In this document: positions 7,656-15,766 of the stretch, piece after piece | Numbering within the stretch: the stretch's first letter is position 1 | How the letters are laid out: the number at the start of each line of letters is the position of its first letter | Virus record (IMG/VR): IMGVR_UViG_3300037549_000085 | Location: 1-43,646 of that record | Reading direction: 5' to 3' (one strand) | DNA length: 43,646 nt | From: a virus | Position numbers and translations under genes: made by a program | The notes under the pieces: model-generated | Databases searched by the model: none | What the model saw: only the letters and a program-made list of their open reading frames with translations | Told to the model about the DNA's origin: nothing

Positions 7656-8720
7656 TCACTCCTGTTGTCGGGCGCGAGGGTCATTGGTGTAGGTGTCCGA
7701 AAGCTGCTTGACCAAATCGGCTTTCTGCTCGTGCGTGTGGAAACCAGAGGTCAGCTTTGCGAGCTGCCCGCGGATTGTTGCACGCTTGCCTTCGATGTCG
7801 CCACCAGCGTTGTTGGTCGCGGCAGGGTCGCTGAAATGAGCAAGCGCTGTTTCCTTAACGCCGTAACGCTTCATCATGTTTTGCGTGGCCTTATCCACGT
7901 TGATGAGCGTGCGGTAAATCATAGAAACGTACGGGTTGGGTAATGCGCCCATCATGGCTTGGTCTTCCGGCGACATCATGGCTTTGAGGTTATTGTAAGC
8001 CACACCTGTGGATTGCTCCCAGTTATCGCCAAAGGACGTTTTCATGGTGGTCTTGAAGGCCTCAGGGTCAAAGAGCTTTTCCTGCTCTGCTTGGCCCAGC
8101 TCTTGGTATTTGGCAATGACAGGGTTTGCCTGCGTTGCACTGATACCGTTCTCCATCATGGCCTTTGCGAGGCCTTCCTTGAGCGCTGGGACAGGCTCGC
8201 CAGCGAATTGGTACTCACTGACATCGGCAGGGCGCATTTGAGCGTAAAACGCTTCCCTGTCCTCTGGCGTGGCTGTCTTGAGGTCAGGCACGATGGACTT
8301 CTTGCCAATGAGCTCCTGGGTGTTGGCCAGCTGTTTCCACAGCTCAGCCTCGCTGGTGACCTTCGCAGCCCACGGCTTATCCTTGTATTCGTCAGGGATT
8401 TTAAACGAGGATTGCGGGGGTTGTTGGCCATCTGGGGCCGTGGGTTTCACAGAACCATCTGGCTGGGTAGGTTCTGTCGGCTTTAAGGTTGTATCCGTCC
8501 CAGGCGTCTTTGGGGCTTCGGGTGCAGCCGCGGGCGCAGCAGGTGAGGCGTTTGGGTCACCACCAGACGGCGCTGAGGGTGCAGCAGGAGCAGGATTACC
8601 TGACGCTGGCGCTGCTGGAGCGCTAGGCGTTGACGGCGCGGCTGGGGCGGCTGGAGCTGCGGCAGGAGCCGCTGGCGCTGCGCTGGGCGTGGCAGGCGCG
8701 ATGTTGGTGGGTTCTGACAT
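7656..8720 (-). CDS. Probable capsid scaffolding protein
   Basis: A 354-aa acidic, low-complexity protein. Residues 1-105 are almost entirely Ala, Pro, Ser, Gly and Thr. The rest is helical and charged (FKIPDEYKDKPWAAKVTSEAELWKQLANTQELIGKK...), ending in ATIRGQLAKLTSGFHTHEQKADLVKQLSDTYTND. The FKIPDEYKDKPWA...LWKQLANTQELIGKK segment is typical of podoviral scaffold/assembly proteins. The position after the portal and before the capsid fits. Starts at ATG 8,718-8,720 after AAGGAAGGGG. No protease motif is visible, so removal of scaffold from the procapsid is presumably by exit rather than self-cleavage (inference). Confidence 0.75.
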   Translation of the reverse strand: MSEPTNIAPATPSAAPAAPAAAPAAPAAPSTPSAPAAPASGNPAPAAPSAPSGGDPNASPAAPAAAPEAPKTPGTDTTLKPTEPTQPDGSVKPTAPDGQQPPQSSFKIPDEYKDKPWAAKVTSEAELWKQLANTQELIGKKSIVPDLKTATPEDREAFYAQMRPADVSEYQFAGEPVPALKEGLAKAMMENGISATQANPVIAKYQELGQAEQEKLFDPEAFKTTMKTSFGDNWEQSTGVAYNNLKAMMSPEDQAMMGALPNPYVSMIYRTLINVDKATQNMMKRYGVKETALAHFSDPAATNNAGGDIEGKRATIRGQLAKLTSGFHTHEQKADLVKQLSDTYTNDPRARQQE

Positions 8721-8723
8721 GGG

Positions 8724-8954
8724 TTATGCCCCTTCCTTCTGGTTGGCGGGTTTAAGGCACATCGCTTTCTTGGCGTAAAACGATGCGGTTTCAAGGTGGG
8801 TCTTAGCCAGCGCAAACTCGCGGCTATTGACCAAGCACTTGACCTTAAGCGCCTCAAGGAATGCGTCAAACGATGCAGCAATGTTGTTTGCTTCCTGCAC
8901 GCCCTGCTCGTTGAGGGCGATGGTAGCAAACTCTTGGTTCTTTGTTTTGGCCAT
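8724..8954 (-). CDS. Acb2/Tad1-hairpin-like small protein (possible anti-CBASS cyclic nucleotide sponge)
   Basis: A 76-aa all-helical protein. The second half (NSREFALAKTHLETASFYAKKAMC, residues ~43-66) matches the pattern I know from the Acb2/Tad1 hairpin family (S-R-E-x-[AS]-L-A-x-T-x-L-E-x-A-x-[FM]-[WF/Y]-A-x-x-A-I), including the T4 Vs.4-like members. Acb2 proteins bind and sequester cyclic di- and trinucleotides made by CBASS immunity and act in the host cytoplasm. Length fits the family (about 70-95 aa). It lies in the head operon with TAATG coupling to the upstream gene, an unusual place for a counter-defence gene. Family assignment is from memory of the motif; ligand binding is untested. 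Confidence 0.6.
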   Translation of the reverse strand: MAKTKNQEFATIALNEQGVQEANNIAASFDAFLEALKVKCLVNSREFALAKTHLETASFYAKKAMCLKPANQKEGA

Positions 8955-9169
8955 TATTCAGCTCCTGGTGTGTTTTTGGGGATGGGAGTGAAGGTTTGCA
9001 GGCTTGCTTTAGCGGCGGGGAATGCCTGCGCTGCCTCACTATTGGGGTAAACCTGGAGCGTGCCTGACGCCACTAACTGCTCGCTGGGCGTGAGAGTGAC
9101 ATCAACGCTACCCTCAAGCACCACAACGTGGTTGTTATTGCAGTTAAATGCGTACGGGCCACGCTCCAT
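8954..9169 (-). CDS. Hypothetical small head-module protein
   Basis: A 71-aa protein with a short beta-like N-terminal half (MERGPYAFNCNNNHVVVLEGSVDVTLTPSEQ) and an Ala/Pro-rich tail. No family recognised. The stop overlaps the next ATG (TAATG at 8,952-8,956) and the start lies 8 nt after the upstream stop, so it is translated within the head operon. It could be a small virion or assembly factor. Confidence 0.6.
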   Translation of the reverse strand: MERGPYAFNCNNNHVVVLEGSVDVTLTPSEQLVASGTLQVYPNSEAAQAFPAAKASLQTFTPIPKNTPGAE

Positions 9170-9177
9170 AGTTCACC

Positions 9178-9666
9178 TCAATTCTTGTTGAAGTATTTGG
9201 CGAAGGTGGCAGCGGCCATAAAGCCAAAGCCGTCATCGTCCTGCACGTAATAATCGCCCACATTCGTGCTGCTGTGGCATTTCACGGTCTGGCCGTTCTC
9301 CAGCGTTGCAACCTCAGCCTCGACCAATGTGACCGCGTCCGCGTGCACAACGAAAGGATTTGCTGTGTACGTTGGAAGGGCTGACAGCGTGCCGTCAGGT
9401 TGGGATTGAGCAGCGGGATTGGTTTCTGCCAGCTCGCCTGCGTCACCATCGGCCTCAGCTGTCGCTTTGGCGGCTTCTGCGGCCTGATACGTCAGGCGGT
9501 TGTTTTCCTCAACCATGAAGTCGCCAACCACGACAACGCCACCAGGAACAGCGGCAAGCCAGTCAGCGTTGACGTTGAAAGGCATATCGCGGGTCTTGCT
9601 GTAAAGCAGCTGCGAGCCGTCACCGGCAACGTCAGACACCTTCTCAATCTCATAAAACTTCTTCAT
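9178..9666 (-). CDS. Hypothetical head-module protein, acidic
   Basis: A 162-aa protein. I chose ATG 9,664-9,666 (MKKFYEIEKVSDVAGDG) because AAGGAAAT lies 7-12 nt upstream; the longer frame to 9,732 would run through the end of the neighbouring gene. The N-terminal half is globular (MPFNVNADWLAAVPGGVVVVGDFMVEE). An Ala/Glu linker follows, then a C-terminal half with a VEAEVATLENGQTVKCHSSTNVGDYYVQDDDGFGFMAAATFAKYF segment. No family recognised. Location between portal and scaffold suggests a minor head protein. Confidence 0.6.
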   Translation of the reverse strand: MKKFYEIEKVSDVAGDGSQLLYSKTRDMPFNVNADWLAAVPGGVVVVGDFMVEENNRLTYQAAEAAKATAEADGDAGELAETNPAAQSQPDGTLSALPTYTANPFVVHADAVTLVEAEVATLENGQTVKCHSSTNVGDYYVQDDDGFGFMAAATFAKYFNKN

Positions 9667-9676
9667 GGGGATTTCC

Positions 9677-9979
9677 TTACATGTTTTGGAGGTCGCTGAC
9701 CATTTCAGTGAGAACGTCAAGCAGTCGGTCAAGCGTCATCTGCTCAGCGTTGTATTGGGCAAAGAAGCCGGAAGGCACACCTTGCGGGCCATCTTTCTGC
9801 ACGTTCTGAGGACGCGAGCCTAAGAGCCTATCGCGTATGTCAGACAGGCGTTGCACCTGAATTGCCACACGTTCGTTATTGCTCTGCATCTGGCGCAGAA
9901 CATTATCAGGCGCAGAAAGCCTGTCGGTTGCTGCACTGCCTGCGTTTGCGTAGCCTGGTGAAGTCGGGGAATTAATCAT
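9677..9979 (-). CDS. Hypothetical helical protein downstream of portal
   Basis: A 100-aa protein with a long predicted helix (LRQMQSNNERVAIQVQRLSDIRDRLLG), a Gly/Pro linker and a second helix (YNAEQMTLDRLLDVLTEMVSDLQNM). No family recognised. The start (ATG 9,977-9,979) overlaps the stop of the upstream 120-aa gene by four bases. The two-helix shape could suit a small assembly chaperone; that is speculation. Confidence 0.6.
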   Translation of the reverse strand: MINSPTSPGYANAGSAATDRLSAPDNVLRQMQSNNERVAIQVQRLSDIRDRLLGSRPQNVQKDGPQGVPSGFFAQYNAEQMTLDRLLDVLTEMVSDLQNM

Positions 9980-10338
9980 TCGATAGCACTCCTCATGTCA
10001 GGGGTTAAGAACGGGCGAACCCATTTCAGATAAAACTCTGATTTACGGTTAACGTCCACCATTTTCACAGTATCCTTGTATCCGATAACTGAGAAAAGCT
10101 CTGAATGCTGAATGAGGCCGCGCAGGAGTTGCTCACCTGCTTCACTCGTCGCCACCATTCGCACTATACGTGACCACTCCTCAAGCTCAGCCTTGCGCTT
10201 TTCGGCGTTGGCCTCACGGTCTTGCAGCTTGCCAAACATCGCGTCAGCGGCCTTTAGCTGGCCGAATAGAGGGTGTCCTGTGTCCTGTTGCTCAGGCTCA
10301 GACGGTGCTTGGGATACCGGCTTTTTGGGTTTGACCAT
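9976..10338 (-). CDS. Hypothetical protein overlapping the portal 3' end
   Basis: A 120-aa protein whose first 14 codons overlap the portal C-terminus in another frame (41-bp overlap). A disordered start rich in Lys, Pro and Gln is followed by a coiled-coil-like KAADAMFGKLQDREANAEKRKAELEEWSRIVRMVA and a C-terminal SEFYLKWVRPFLTPDMRSAIE. No family recognised. The overlap points to coupled translation with portal. Confidence 0.6.
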   Translation of the reverse strand: MVKPKKPVSQAPSEPEQQDTGHPLFGQLKAADAMFGKLQDREANAEKRKAELEEWSRIVRMVATSEAGEQLLRGLIQHSELFSVIGYKDTVKMVDVNRKSEFYLKWVRPFLTPDMRSAIE

Positions 10339-12253
10339 TTCTTATAGCTCCAGCGCTCGCCATGAGTTGTTGCGCAGTGGCTCCATCTTTGGCGGCTGAG
10401 GCCATCTGCTGCATACCAGCGCCTTGTGCTTGCTGCTGGCGGGCTTGTGCAGCATTGGCGATGACAGCTTTGAAGTCATCGGCGCTAATCATAATCTTGG
10501 CGTCAATGTCAAGATTATCGTTGATGTCCTTGAGCAGCTGATACCAGTCAATCGCGTGGACAATATCGGGGTAAAGAGCAGCAACAGCCGTAATGGCCTG
10601 TATCATCTGCGTCAGGTTCTGAATTTTCTGGGTGCGCAGCAGGTTTTCGAGCTCGTTGTTGAACTCAATCTCGTACCACGGCTTGCCTGCCTCAAAGCAT
10701 TGCAGAACCGCGTCAGGGATGGTCTGCTGGGCTTTCTGCATGGGCGACATGGCTTTGGCCTTGTCGGGGTGCTTCTTGACGTTTACGCCCAGTTCACCGC
10801 ACTCCCAGCAAATGCTGACGGCGCGGCGCACGTCAGGAATGAGGCGCTCATTCTTTTGACGGATGAGGATACCGGCCAAGCTCTTGCCGCGGATATTGTA
10901 CCGCTGCAAGCTCTCTGTCGCCGTCATGGTGTTGTCGCTATTGAAGTCCAGCAGAGCGTCCACCTTGAAAGCGGTGGTAATTTTGTCATTCATGTACGGA
11001 ATGAGGAATTTGATAATCTCGCTGGGGTCGCCAACGTCATGCACCTGGAACACGGGAGATTGCGTGCCGGTGCTGAATTGCTGGTTGAAGATGGTCAGGC
11101 CGCCAGCGCTCGTATCGAGCACGCTGTCACCGAAAATGGCATTGCCGTACGCGCCAAGCGCGGGGTCAGCCATCTTTTCCATAATCTCTTGCGTGAGCGC
11201 AAACGTGTAATTCTGCGAGCTGATGGTGCTGAGCAGCAGGGTGCCAGAGCTACGGCCATAATCTTCACCGCGTACCTTGATTTGGCGGGCCATGTTGATT
11301 GGCCTGTCACGGAAACTTTCCTCACAGAAAATCTTGTTGTTGTTGCTGGAGCCATCCATAAACCAGCACATGCGCCATTTGTACCCGCGGCGGCCAAGCA
11401 GCTTGGGGTCAAAGTCCTCGCGGGGCATCCACAGAGAAACGAGGTCAAATTCCTGGGTGAGGTTCTTGTTTGTCCAGGAGTCTTGGATTTGCTGCGGCAG
11501 CTGCTGGAGCGCGGCGGTGGCAACAGTGCCGTCTGGCATACAAAATTCTTCGATGATGCGCGTGACATTCCAGTGATAAATTGCATAGCCGTAATCGGGC
11601 GCACCTGACTTGCCCTCTTTGATGCGCGTATTGTCGATACCGTAATTGCGGGCAACCATGCAATTTTCGTCAATGCCGCGCAGGAAGCCCTGATTTTTGA
11701 ACAGGCCAATACCGGACGTGCCAAAGCTGAATTGGTCATAGCTGTAAGGCTGGAGCGCGGCCACATACCCTGCGTCTGGGTGGTTCATGTGGTAAAGCGT
11801 CTGCTCAGTGATGTACCTGTACCAATCCTTGGTGGTGTTTTCATTGACCATCGCCTTGACCCAGCGCGAAGGCTTGAGCTTAAAGACGTTCTCGCCGGTT
11901 TCCCACATAATGCCGACGAGATAATCACCAGCCTGGTTGACGCTGAGCGCCGCGGTGGGGTCATCAACCAAATCGTCAAGCTGACGGCTCTTGACCGTCT
12001 GATTTGACCACTGGTAATCCGGCTCAACGGTCAGGCCACAAAGCTGGCTAATGCGCTTCCAAATGGGGGTGTATCGCTCGCCGTTGGCTTTGAGCTCTGT
12101 GTAAATCTTGTAGATTTTCTTAAAATCATCATCGTCAGGCGCGGGCGCTTGCTGATTTGGCACAACGGGGCCTGGTGGCGTACCAGGGCCTGGGGTAGGG
12201 GTAAGGTTGACCGGCGTGAGCTTTGACGGCGCGGGTGCGCGATTGCGGGCCAT
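10298..12253 (-). CDS. Portal / head-tail connector protein (T7-like)
   Basis: A 651-aa protein, larger than T7 gp8 (536 aa) by a Pro-rich N-terminal tail (residues 1-42) and an extra C-terminal Ala/Gln-rich region. The core matches the podoviral head-to-tail connecting family: YKIYTELKANGERYTPIWKRISQLCGL, then SRQLDDLVDDPTAALSVNQAGDYLVGIMW, FSFGTSGIGLFKNQG, WMPREDFDPKLLGRRGYKWRMCWFMDG, and the crown/wing helices DALLDFNSDNTMTATESLQRYNIRGKSLAGILIRQKNERLIPDVRRAV. It forms the dodecameric ring through which DNA is packaged and ejected. ATG at 12,251-12,253. Confidence 0.93.
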   Translation of the reverse strand: MARNRAPAPSKLTPVNLTPTPGPGTPPGPVVPNQQAPAPDDDDFKKIYKIYTELKANGERYTPIWKRISQLCGLTVEPDYQWSNQTVKSRQLDDLVDDPTAALSVNQAGDYLVGIMWETGENVFKLKPSRWVKAMVNENTTKDWYRYITEQTLYHMNHPDAGYVAALQPYSYDQFSFGTSGIGLFKNQGFLRGIDENCMVARNYGIDNTRIKEGKSGAPDYGYAIYHWNVTRIIEEFCMPDGTVATAALQQLPQQIQDSWTNKNLTQEFDLVSLWMPREDFDPKLLGRRGYKWRMCWFMDGSSNNNKIFCEESFRDRPINMARQIKVRGEDYGRSSGTLLLSTISSQNYTFALTQEIMEKMADPALGAYGNAIFGDSVLDTSAGGLTIFNQQFSTGTQSPVFQVHDVGDPSEIIKFLIPYMNDKITTAFKVDALLDFNSDNTMTATESLQRYNIRGKSLAGILIRQKNERLIPDVRRAVSICWECGELGVNVKKHPDKAKAMSPMQKAQQTIPDAVLQCFEAGKPWYEIEFNNELENLLRTQKIQNLTQMIQAITAVAALYPDIVHAIDWYQLLKDINDNLDIDAKIMISADDFKAVIANAAQARQQQAQGAGMQQMASAAKDGATAQQLMASAGAIRNGQTQKAGIPSTV

Positions 12254-12257
12254 TTAC

Positions 12258-12524
12258 CTAATTCCCAAAGATGTTGCCAGAACCTCCAACAGAGCCAGGG
12301 GCAAGCGGAGAGCCAGCACTTTGGCCTGCTGTCGATAAAAGCTGACTGCGTTGCTGGGATGCGGCTTGAGATTTGCTGGTTAAGCCGCTGAGCAAATCGC
12401 CCAAACTGCCCTGACCGGCGCTTGCGGCGCTTGCGTTGACGCCTGCATAAACGGCGCTGCCGACTGTTGCGGCTGTTGAGATTGCTGCGGCTGTGAAAGC
12501 GCCTGCTGATAGACCACCGGACAT
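12258..12524 (-). CDS. Small Gly/Ala/Ser-rich hydrophobic protein upstream of portal
   Basis: An 88-aa protein starting at ATG 12,522-12,524 behind a strong GGAGGT. Residues 5-32 (LSAGAFTAAAISTAATVGSAVYAGVNAS) form a small-residue, weakly hydrophobic helix; the rest is Ser/Gln/Gly-rich and disordered. Small proteins of this kind precede portal genes in several podovirus genomes, but I cannot name a family. The start overlaps the previous stop (TAATG). Confidence 0.65.
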   Translation of the reverse strand: MSGGLSAGAFTAAAISTAATVGSAVYAGVNASAASAGQGSLGDLLSGLTSKSQAASQQRSQLLSTAGQSAGSPLAPGSVGGSGNIFGN

Positions 12525-12985
12525 TATACCTCCTTGGCTGGCATGAGGCGCTCCCACTCCTCAGTAAATTCGCGTTCTGCATCCTTAACACTATCTGACT
12601 GTGTTGCAAACAACATTGTGCAGTGTGTCAGGGCGTGGGCATACCCCATACCTCGTCTGTTGGCCTCACAGCATACCAGCTGGTTTTCGCCGGTTATGCG
12701 CGTCCACTTCTCGCCGTTGTACAGCGACAAATCGCCCGTGATGCACATGATGGTGGGTACGCGGATAAATGAGCCACACAGCAGCCGAGCCTCTGGGATG
12801 TGGATGGTGCGGCTGTAAACGCCCGCGTGGATGAAATGTTCAGTGTCAAACTGCTCAGGCACGCCCTGCAACATCATGCCGTTGCCAACGTCGATTGAGC
12901 CTCCTGCGGCCATAATGTCGCTGATAGCCTCAATCTGTGCGACAACAGCGGGCGGCATCGCGTGGCGTGTGGTCAGCTCTGTCAT
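12524..12985 (-). CDS. Cupin-like hypothetical protein
   Basis: A 153-aa protein from ATG 12,983-12,985 (MTELTTRHAMPP), in ATGA overlap with the GNAT gene; the longer open frame to 13,066 would read through that gene. The segment HAGVYSRTIHIPEARLLCGSFIRVPTIMCITGDLSLYNGEKWTRI followed by YAHALTHCTMLFATQSDSVKDAEREF resembles the small phage cupin-type proteins encoded beside terminase in T7-like and other podoviruses. The usual metal-binding His/Glu set is only partly present. Role unknown. Confidence 0.65.
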   Translation of the reverse strand: MTELTTRHAMPPAVVAQIEAISDIMAAGGSIDVGNGMMLQGVPEQFDTEHFIHAGVYSRTIHIPEARLLCGSFIRVPTIMCITGDLSLYNGEKWTRITGENQLVCCEANRRGMGYAHALTHCTMLFATQSDSVKDAEREFTEEWERLMPAKEV

Positions 12986-13428
12986 GGTTTCCAGCAATAG
13001 CAAACGAGTTGAGGGGTGAAAGCTTCCTTTTCGAGGAGCTTTGCCAGCGGCGCACCGTATGGGCATTGCACCACGCAGACTTTGAAAGCTCTATTTCTGA
13101 CAAAATCCTTGGCAAGATGAATAAGCGCTTTCCCAGCACCCGTTGTACGATAATCTTTCATGACAAACAGACTTTCGACAATCGCCACACCTGGGCCAAA
13201 GTGCAGGCTATAACCTGCAATGATTGCCATGAAGCCCACCAGCTTACCGTCAACACGGACTGCCCAGCTGTCGAGCACACCGGCATCCTCACGGCTCTGG
13301 TAATCGGATTGCTTGAATACTGGGGTTGGCATGGTGGGGCTTGAGTGCAGGCTATACTCTGCGGTCATTGCCGCAAAATTTGGGTCTGCGTAAAGCTCGC
13401 GCACGCAGGAGGGTTGAATATCCATCAT
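12982..13428 (-). CDS. GNAT-family N-acetyltransferase
   Basis: A 148-aa protein with a GNAT core: WAVRVDGKLVGFMAIIAGYSLHF (strands 2-4), VESLFVMKDYRTTGAGKALIHLAKDFVR with the acetyl-CoA pyrophosphate-binding loop RTTGAGK (residues 94-100), and VQCPYGAPLAKLLEKEAF near the C-terminus. It lies between terL and the cupin-like gene, with ATGA overlaps on both sides. Many podoviruses carry such a gene here; the substrate is unknown. Two copies of the 16-bp palindrome lie inside the coding sequence and encode AGYSL and EYSL. Confidence 0.85.
   Translation of the reverse strand: MMDIQPSCVRELYADPNFAAMTAEYSLHSSPTMPTPVFKQSDYQSREDAGVLDSWAVRVDGKLVGFMAIIAGYSLHFGPGVAIVESLFVMKDYRTTGAGKALIHLAKDFVRNRAFKVCVVQCPYGAPLAKLLEKEAFTPQLVCYCWKP
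13203..13218. repeat. Palindrome copy inside the GNAT gene (GCAGGCTATAACCTGC)
   Basis: A perfect palindromic member of the dispersed repeat, differing only at one terminal base from the operator at 21,004-21,019. It is coding on the minus strand (AGYSL). It could bind the same regulator or be coincidental. Confidence 0.6.
13347..13362. repeat. Palindrome copy inside the GNAT gene (GCAGGCTATACTCTGC)
   Basis: Degenerate copy near the 5' end of the GNAT gene, 144 bp from the perfect copy. It has the same TATACTCTG variant half as the site at 6,721. It encodes EYSL on the minus strand. Confidence 0.5.
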
Positions 13429-14822
13429 ATCCGCTTTCTCCTGCTGGTGTTTTTGCGCTGTACGGTGCCGTCACCGCTGGTGTTGCTGTTTGGCTCCTTG
13501 CCGATGAAGCGAGCGCCCCATACGGCCATCATGAGACTGTCGGCCTCGTCAGGGCTGTGGCCGTGGTCAGCCTTGTATTCGGTCTTGAGGCGCACCTGGC
13601 GCAGACCGTCAGGCCTGAATTTCTGTTTGAGGCGCTCCAGCTGCTTGAGCACGTCAGCGCGGTATCCTTCCCCGATGCACAGCCACTTATTCTCAAACCA
13701 GTCCTTGAGGTTCCAGTATCCCTCAGCACGCAGGTTGATTGCGCGAGGCCCTACGCCGTCTTTGCTGCCGCCGTCAAAAGGCACAATCTGCACGCCTGAA
13801 ATTTTCTTGGCGATGAGGTCACAATAGACGTTGTAACCGCCGCTGCCGATGTCGATACAAACCACGTCAGGCTTAAACTCACCAATCATGCGGAAAATCT
13901 TACCCACGCTGATTGTGGTATCTGGCTCGTCCCACTTGATTTGCTGGGTGAGTTTCCAGTGCTCAGCGCTGGCGCGGTCAAGGATGGTGGCCACACACAA
14001 GTCATTGCCCTGAGCTGCCCAGTCGATACCGATGACGCGGGCCTTAAAGAACAAATCGCCATACGGCTGCACGCGCAGTGAGCCATAGAGCGCGTCTGTC
14101 TCGAAAATCATTTCATCGCCAGCCTTGACGGGCTGACCAAGCCAAATGTGGTTGTAATCGCGCTCAGAACGGTTACGGCACTTTTCGGCCTCGTCCAGCA
14201 ACGTCACTGGGCAAAATGGGTTTTCAAAATAGTCGATGTGGATTACCAGGCAATCGTCGCGGTCAGCCAGCTCCATTACAGCGTCATCGCGCATAAGCCT
14301 GTTGAGCGTGAAAAGGAATTTAACAGGGCTGTTTTTCTTACGCAGGGTCGGCAACATCTGGTCAAGCGTTGGCTTGGTGAGCGCCTGGGCTTCATCAACC
14401 CAGCAAATGTCAGCGCCTTCAATCCCCTTGATGTTGATAGCGCCACGCTCACGGAAGCCCTTAAAGTTGATTGTGCTGCCGCTGGTGAGGTGGCTGATGC
14501 GGTTCTTGCGTACCCGAAAGCCAAGGCTGTATTCAGACACCAAATCGGCAAAGAGCGTGTAAACGCTTTCCTCAATGGTGGCTTGGATTTCACGGCCACA
14601 GAACACGCGCACGATGCGCTTCTGCATGATGTACAGGATTAAGCGGGCAATTGAGTGCGACTTGGCGCTGCCGCGTCCACCCTCAATGATGATGATTTTG
14701 TACTGGTTGAAAAGCTCGAAAAGAGCCGTGACCTTAGGAGGGATACTTAGGAGCTCAGGCCCATCAATCTCCTTGATGTAATACGGCTCCTGCGGTTCAA
14801 CGCTTCTGGCGGGTGCATCCAT
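13425..14822 (-). CDS. terL: Terminase large subunit (PBSX/Sf6-type)
   Basis: A 465-aa packaging motor. Walker A is GGRGSAKS (residues 48-55) and Walker B is ICWVDEAQAL (VDE at 142-144), followed by a coupling FTLN motif (LFTLNR). The C-terminal RNase H-like nuclease shows GIDWAAQGND, VCIDIGSGGYN and HGHSPDEADSLMMA carrying the metal-binding acidic residues. The organisation matches PBSX/Sf6-family large terminases, which generally drive headful packaging and give circularly permuted, redundant ends. That agrees with the circular assembly inferred for this window. A short basic tail (RKNTSRRKRI) ends the protein. The stop overlaps the GNAT start (ATGA). Confidence 0.95.
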   Translation of the reverse strand: MDAPARSVEPQEPYYIKEIDGPELLSIPPKVTALFELFNQYKIIIIEGGRGSAKSHSIARLILYIMQKRIVRVFCGREIQATIEESVYTLFADLVSEYSLGFRVRKNRISHLTSGSTINFKGFRERGAINIKGIEGADICWVDEAQALTKPTLDQMLPTLRKKNSPVKFLFTLNRLMRDDAVMELADRDDCLVIHIDYFENPFCPVTLLDEAEKCRNRSERDYNHIWLGQPVKAGDEMIFETDALYGSLRVQPYGDLFFKARVIGIDWAAQGNDLCVATILDRASAEHWKLTQQIKWDEPDTTISVGKIFRMIGEFKPDVVCIDIGSGGYNVYCDLIAKKISGVQIVPFDGGSKDGVGPRAINLRAEGYWNLKDWFENKWLCIGEGYRADVLKQLERLKQKFRPDGLRQVRLKTEYKADHGHSPDEADSLMMAVWGARFIGKEPNSNTSGDGTVQRKNTSRRKRI

Positions 14823-14846
14823 TTTGTCCTGGCGGGGGAAGGTGAC

Positions 14847-15161
14847 TTAACGGCCCTCAATCATCATATTGCACGTTCCCGATGTGTAGGCCCCAGATTT
14901 CATACATAAACGCCAGTCTGCGCTCACTTCTGTGGGGTCAATCAGGTAATTGCCTGGTGCCGTCATGGTCTGCACAGCCCCAGCATTGTTGGTAAAATCA
15001 TACACGGTGCCGTCAGCTGCGCGGCGCTGGATGGTGGCCGTTCCCACAAATGTCCCTGACAACGTGGCGATAATGCCGTGTTTGGCCGACAGCCAGCCGG
15101 TGAAATTGCTCGCGCCGTCAGCGGTGACAGAGAATTTACGAAACCTTGCGAATGCAACCAT
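14847..15161 (-). CDS. Hypothetical beta-rich protein between terminase genes
   Basis: A 104-aa protein with a good ribosome-binding site (GGAGGCATAAGCATG). The sequence (HGIIATLSGTFVGTATIQRRAADGTVYDFTNNAG...TAPGNYLIDPTEVSADWRLCMKSG) looks like a small beta-sandwich, similar in style to head-fibre or decoration domains found in phage virion modules. No named family can be given. Location between terS and terL. Confidence 0.65.
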   Translation of the reverse strand: MVAFARFRKFSVTADGASNFTGWLSAKHGIIATLSGTFVGTATIQRRAADGTVYDFTNNAGAVQTMTAPGNYLIDPTEVSADWRLCMKSGAYTSGTCNMMIEGR

Positions 15162-15217
15162 GCTTATGCCTCCAGTGATAGGCTCCTAAGCGAATATGAC
15201 CTAGATGGTTAAGAAGG

Positions 15218-15766
15218 TCAATTTTTTAATGGCGGCTCAGGCGCTGGTCTGCCGACTTCAAAGATGATTTCCTTGCCCGATATGCGCAGGGTCGGCATCA
15301 TATTGAAGTTTGTGGCACCGGCCTCAAGGTCAGTATAGAGCTTGTAATGCTTGGCGAGCTTATCCAAAGCACCATCCTTGTTGTGCAGGCGCAAGCGCTT
15401 CTCTGGCTCAAATTCGCTGATGACCGATTGCTGGGCCTTGGTGAGCTCGTCCAGTTCTTTCATCACCCAGATTGTCTTTTTGCCTTTGGTGACCTTTTTG
15501 AAATAGTCGGCCAAATTCGACAGGGCAATGTTGCTTAGCTCCTGCAATACATCCTCGACCTTTGCCAGCGTCTTTGCGTGTAACTTTTCGAGCAGCGGCG
15601 CGAGATAGGCAATGACGCGGGGCCGCGCAAAGATGCGGTGAGCGTGGCTGTGGGCGCTGCGCTTGGAGTATCCGGCACGCATACACGCCTGCACGCGGTT
15701 ACCGTCTATGAGAAATTCGTGGCAGGCACGCTTCTCAATTTCGGTGACGGTATCGCGGCTGGTCAC
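15218..15766 (-). CDS. terS: Terminase small subunit
   Basis: A 182-aa protein with the terminase_2-type N-terminal DNA-binding region: EKRACHEFLIDGNRVQACMRAGYSKRSAHSHAHRIFARPRVIAYLAPLLEKLHAKTLAKVEDVLQELSNIALSN. This is a helix-turn-helix followed by the oligomerisation helices. The ring-forming small subunit recognises phage DNA and feeds it to the large subunit. The start is GTG at 15,764-15,766, in GTGA overlap with the upstream stop. The Lys-rich middle (KKVTKGKKTIW) and C-terminal beta segment suit a portal/TerL contact. Confidence 0.92.
   Translation of the reverse strand: MTSRDTVTEIEKRACHEFLIDGNRVQACMRAGYSKRSAHSHAHRIFARPRVIAYLAPLLEKLHAKTLAKVEDVLQELSNIALSNLADYFKKVTKGKKTIWVMKELDELTKAQQSVISEFEPEKRLRLHNKDGALDKLAKHYKLYTDLEAGATNFNMMPTLRISGKEIIFEVGRPAPEPPLKN

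Noticed and set aside
8483-8929. Arg/Pro-rich minus-strand frame
   Set aside because: Frame-shifted reading of the Ala/Pro-rich scaffold N-terminus and the neighbouring small gene; composition is an artefact.
10424-11608. 394-codon plus-strand open frame
   Set aside because: Complementary shadow of the portal gene; no ribosome-binding site, implausible composition, and the opposite strand has a recognised product.
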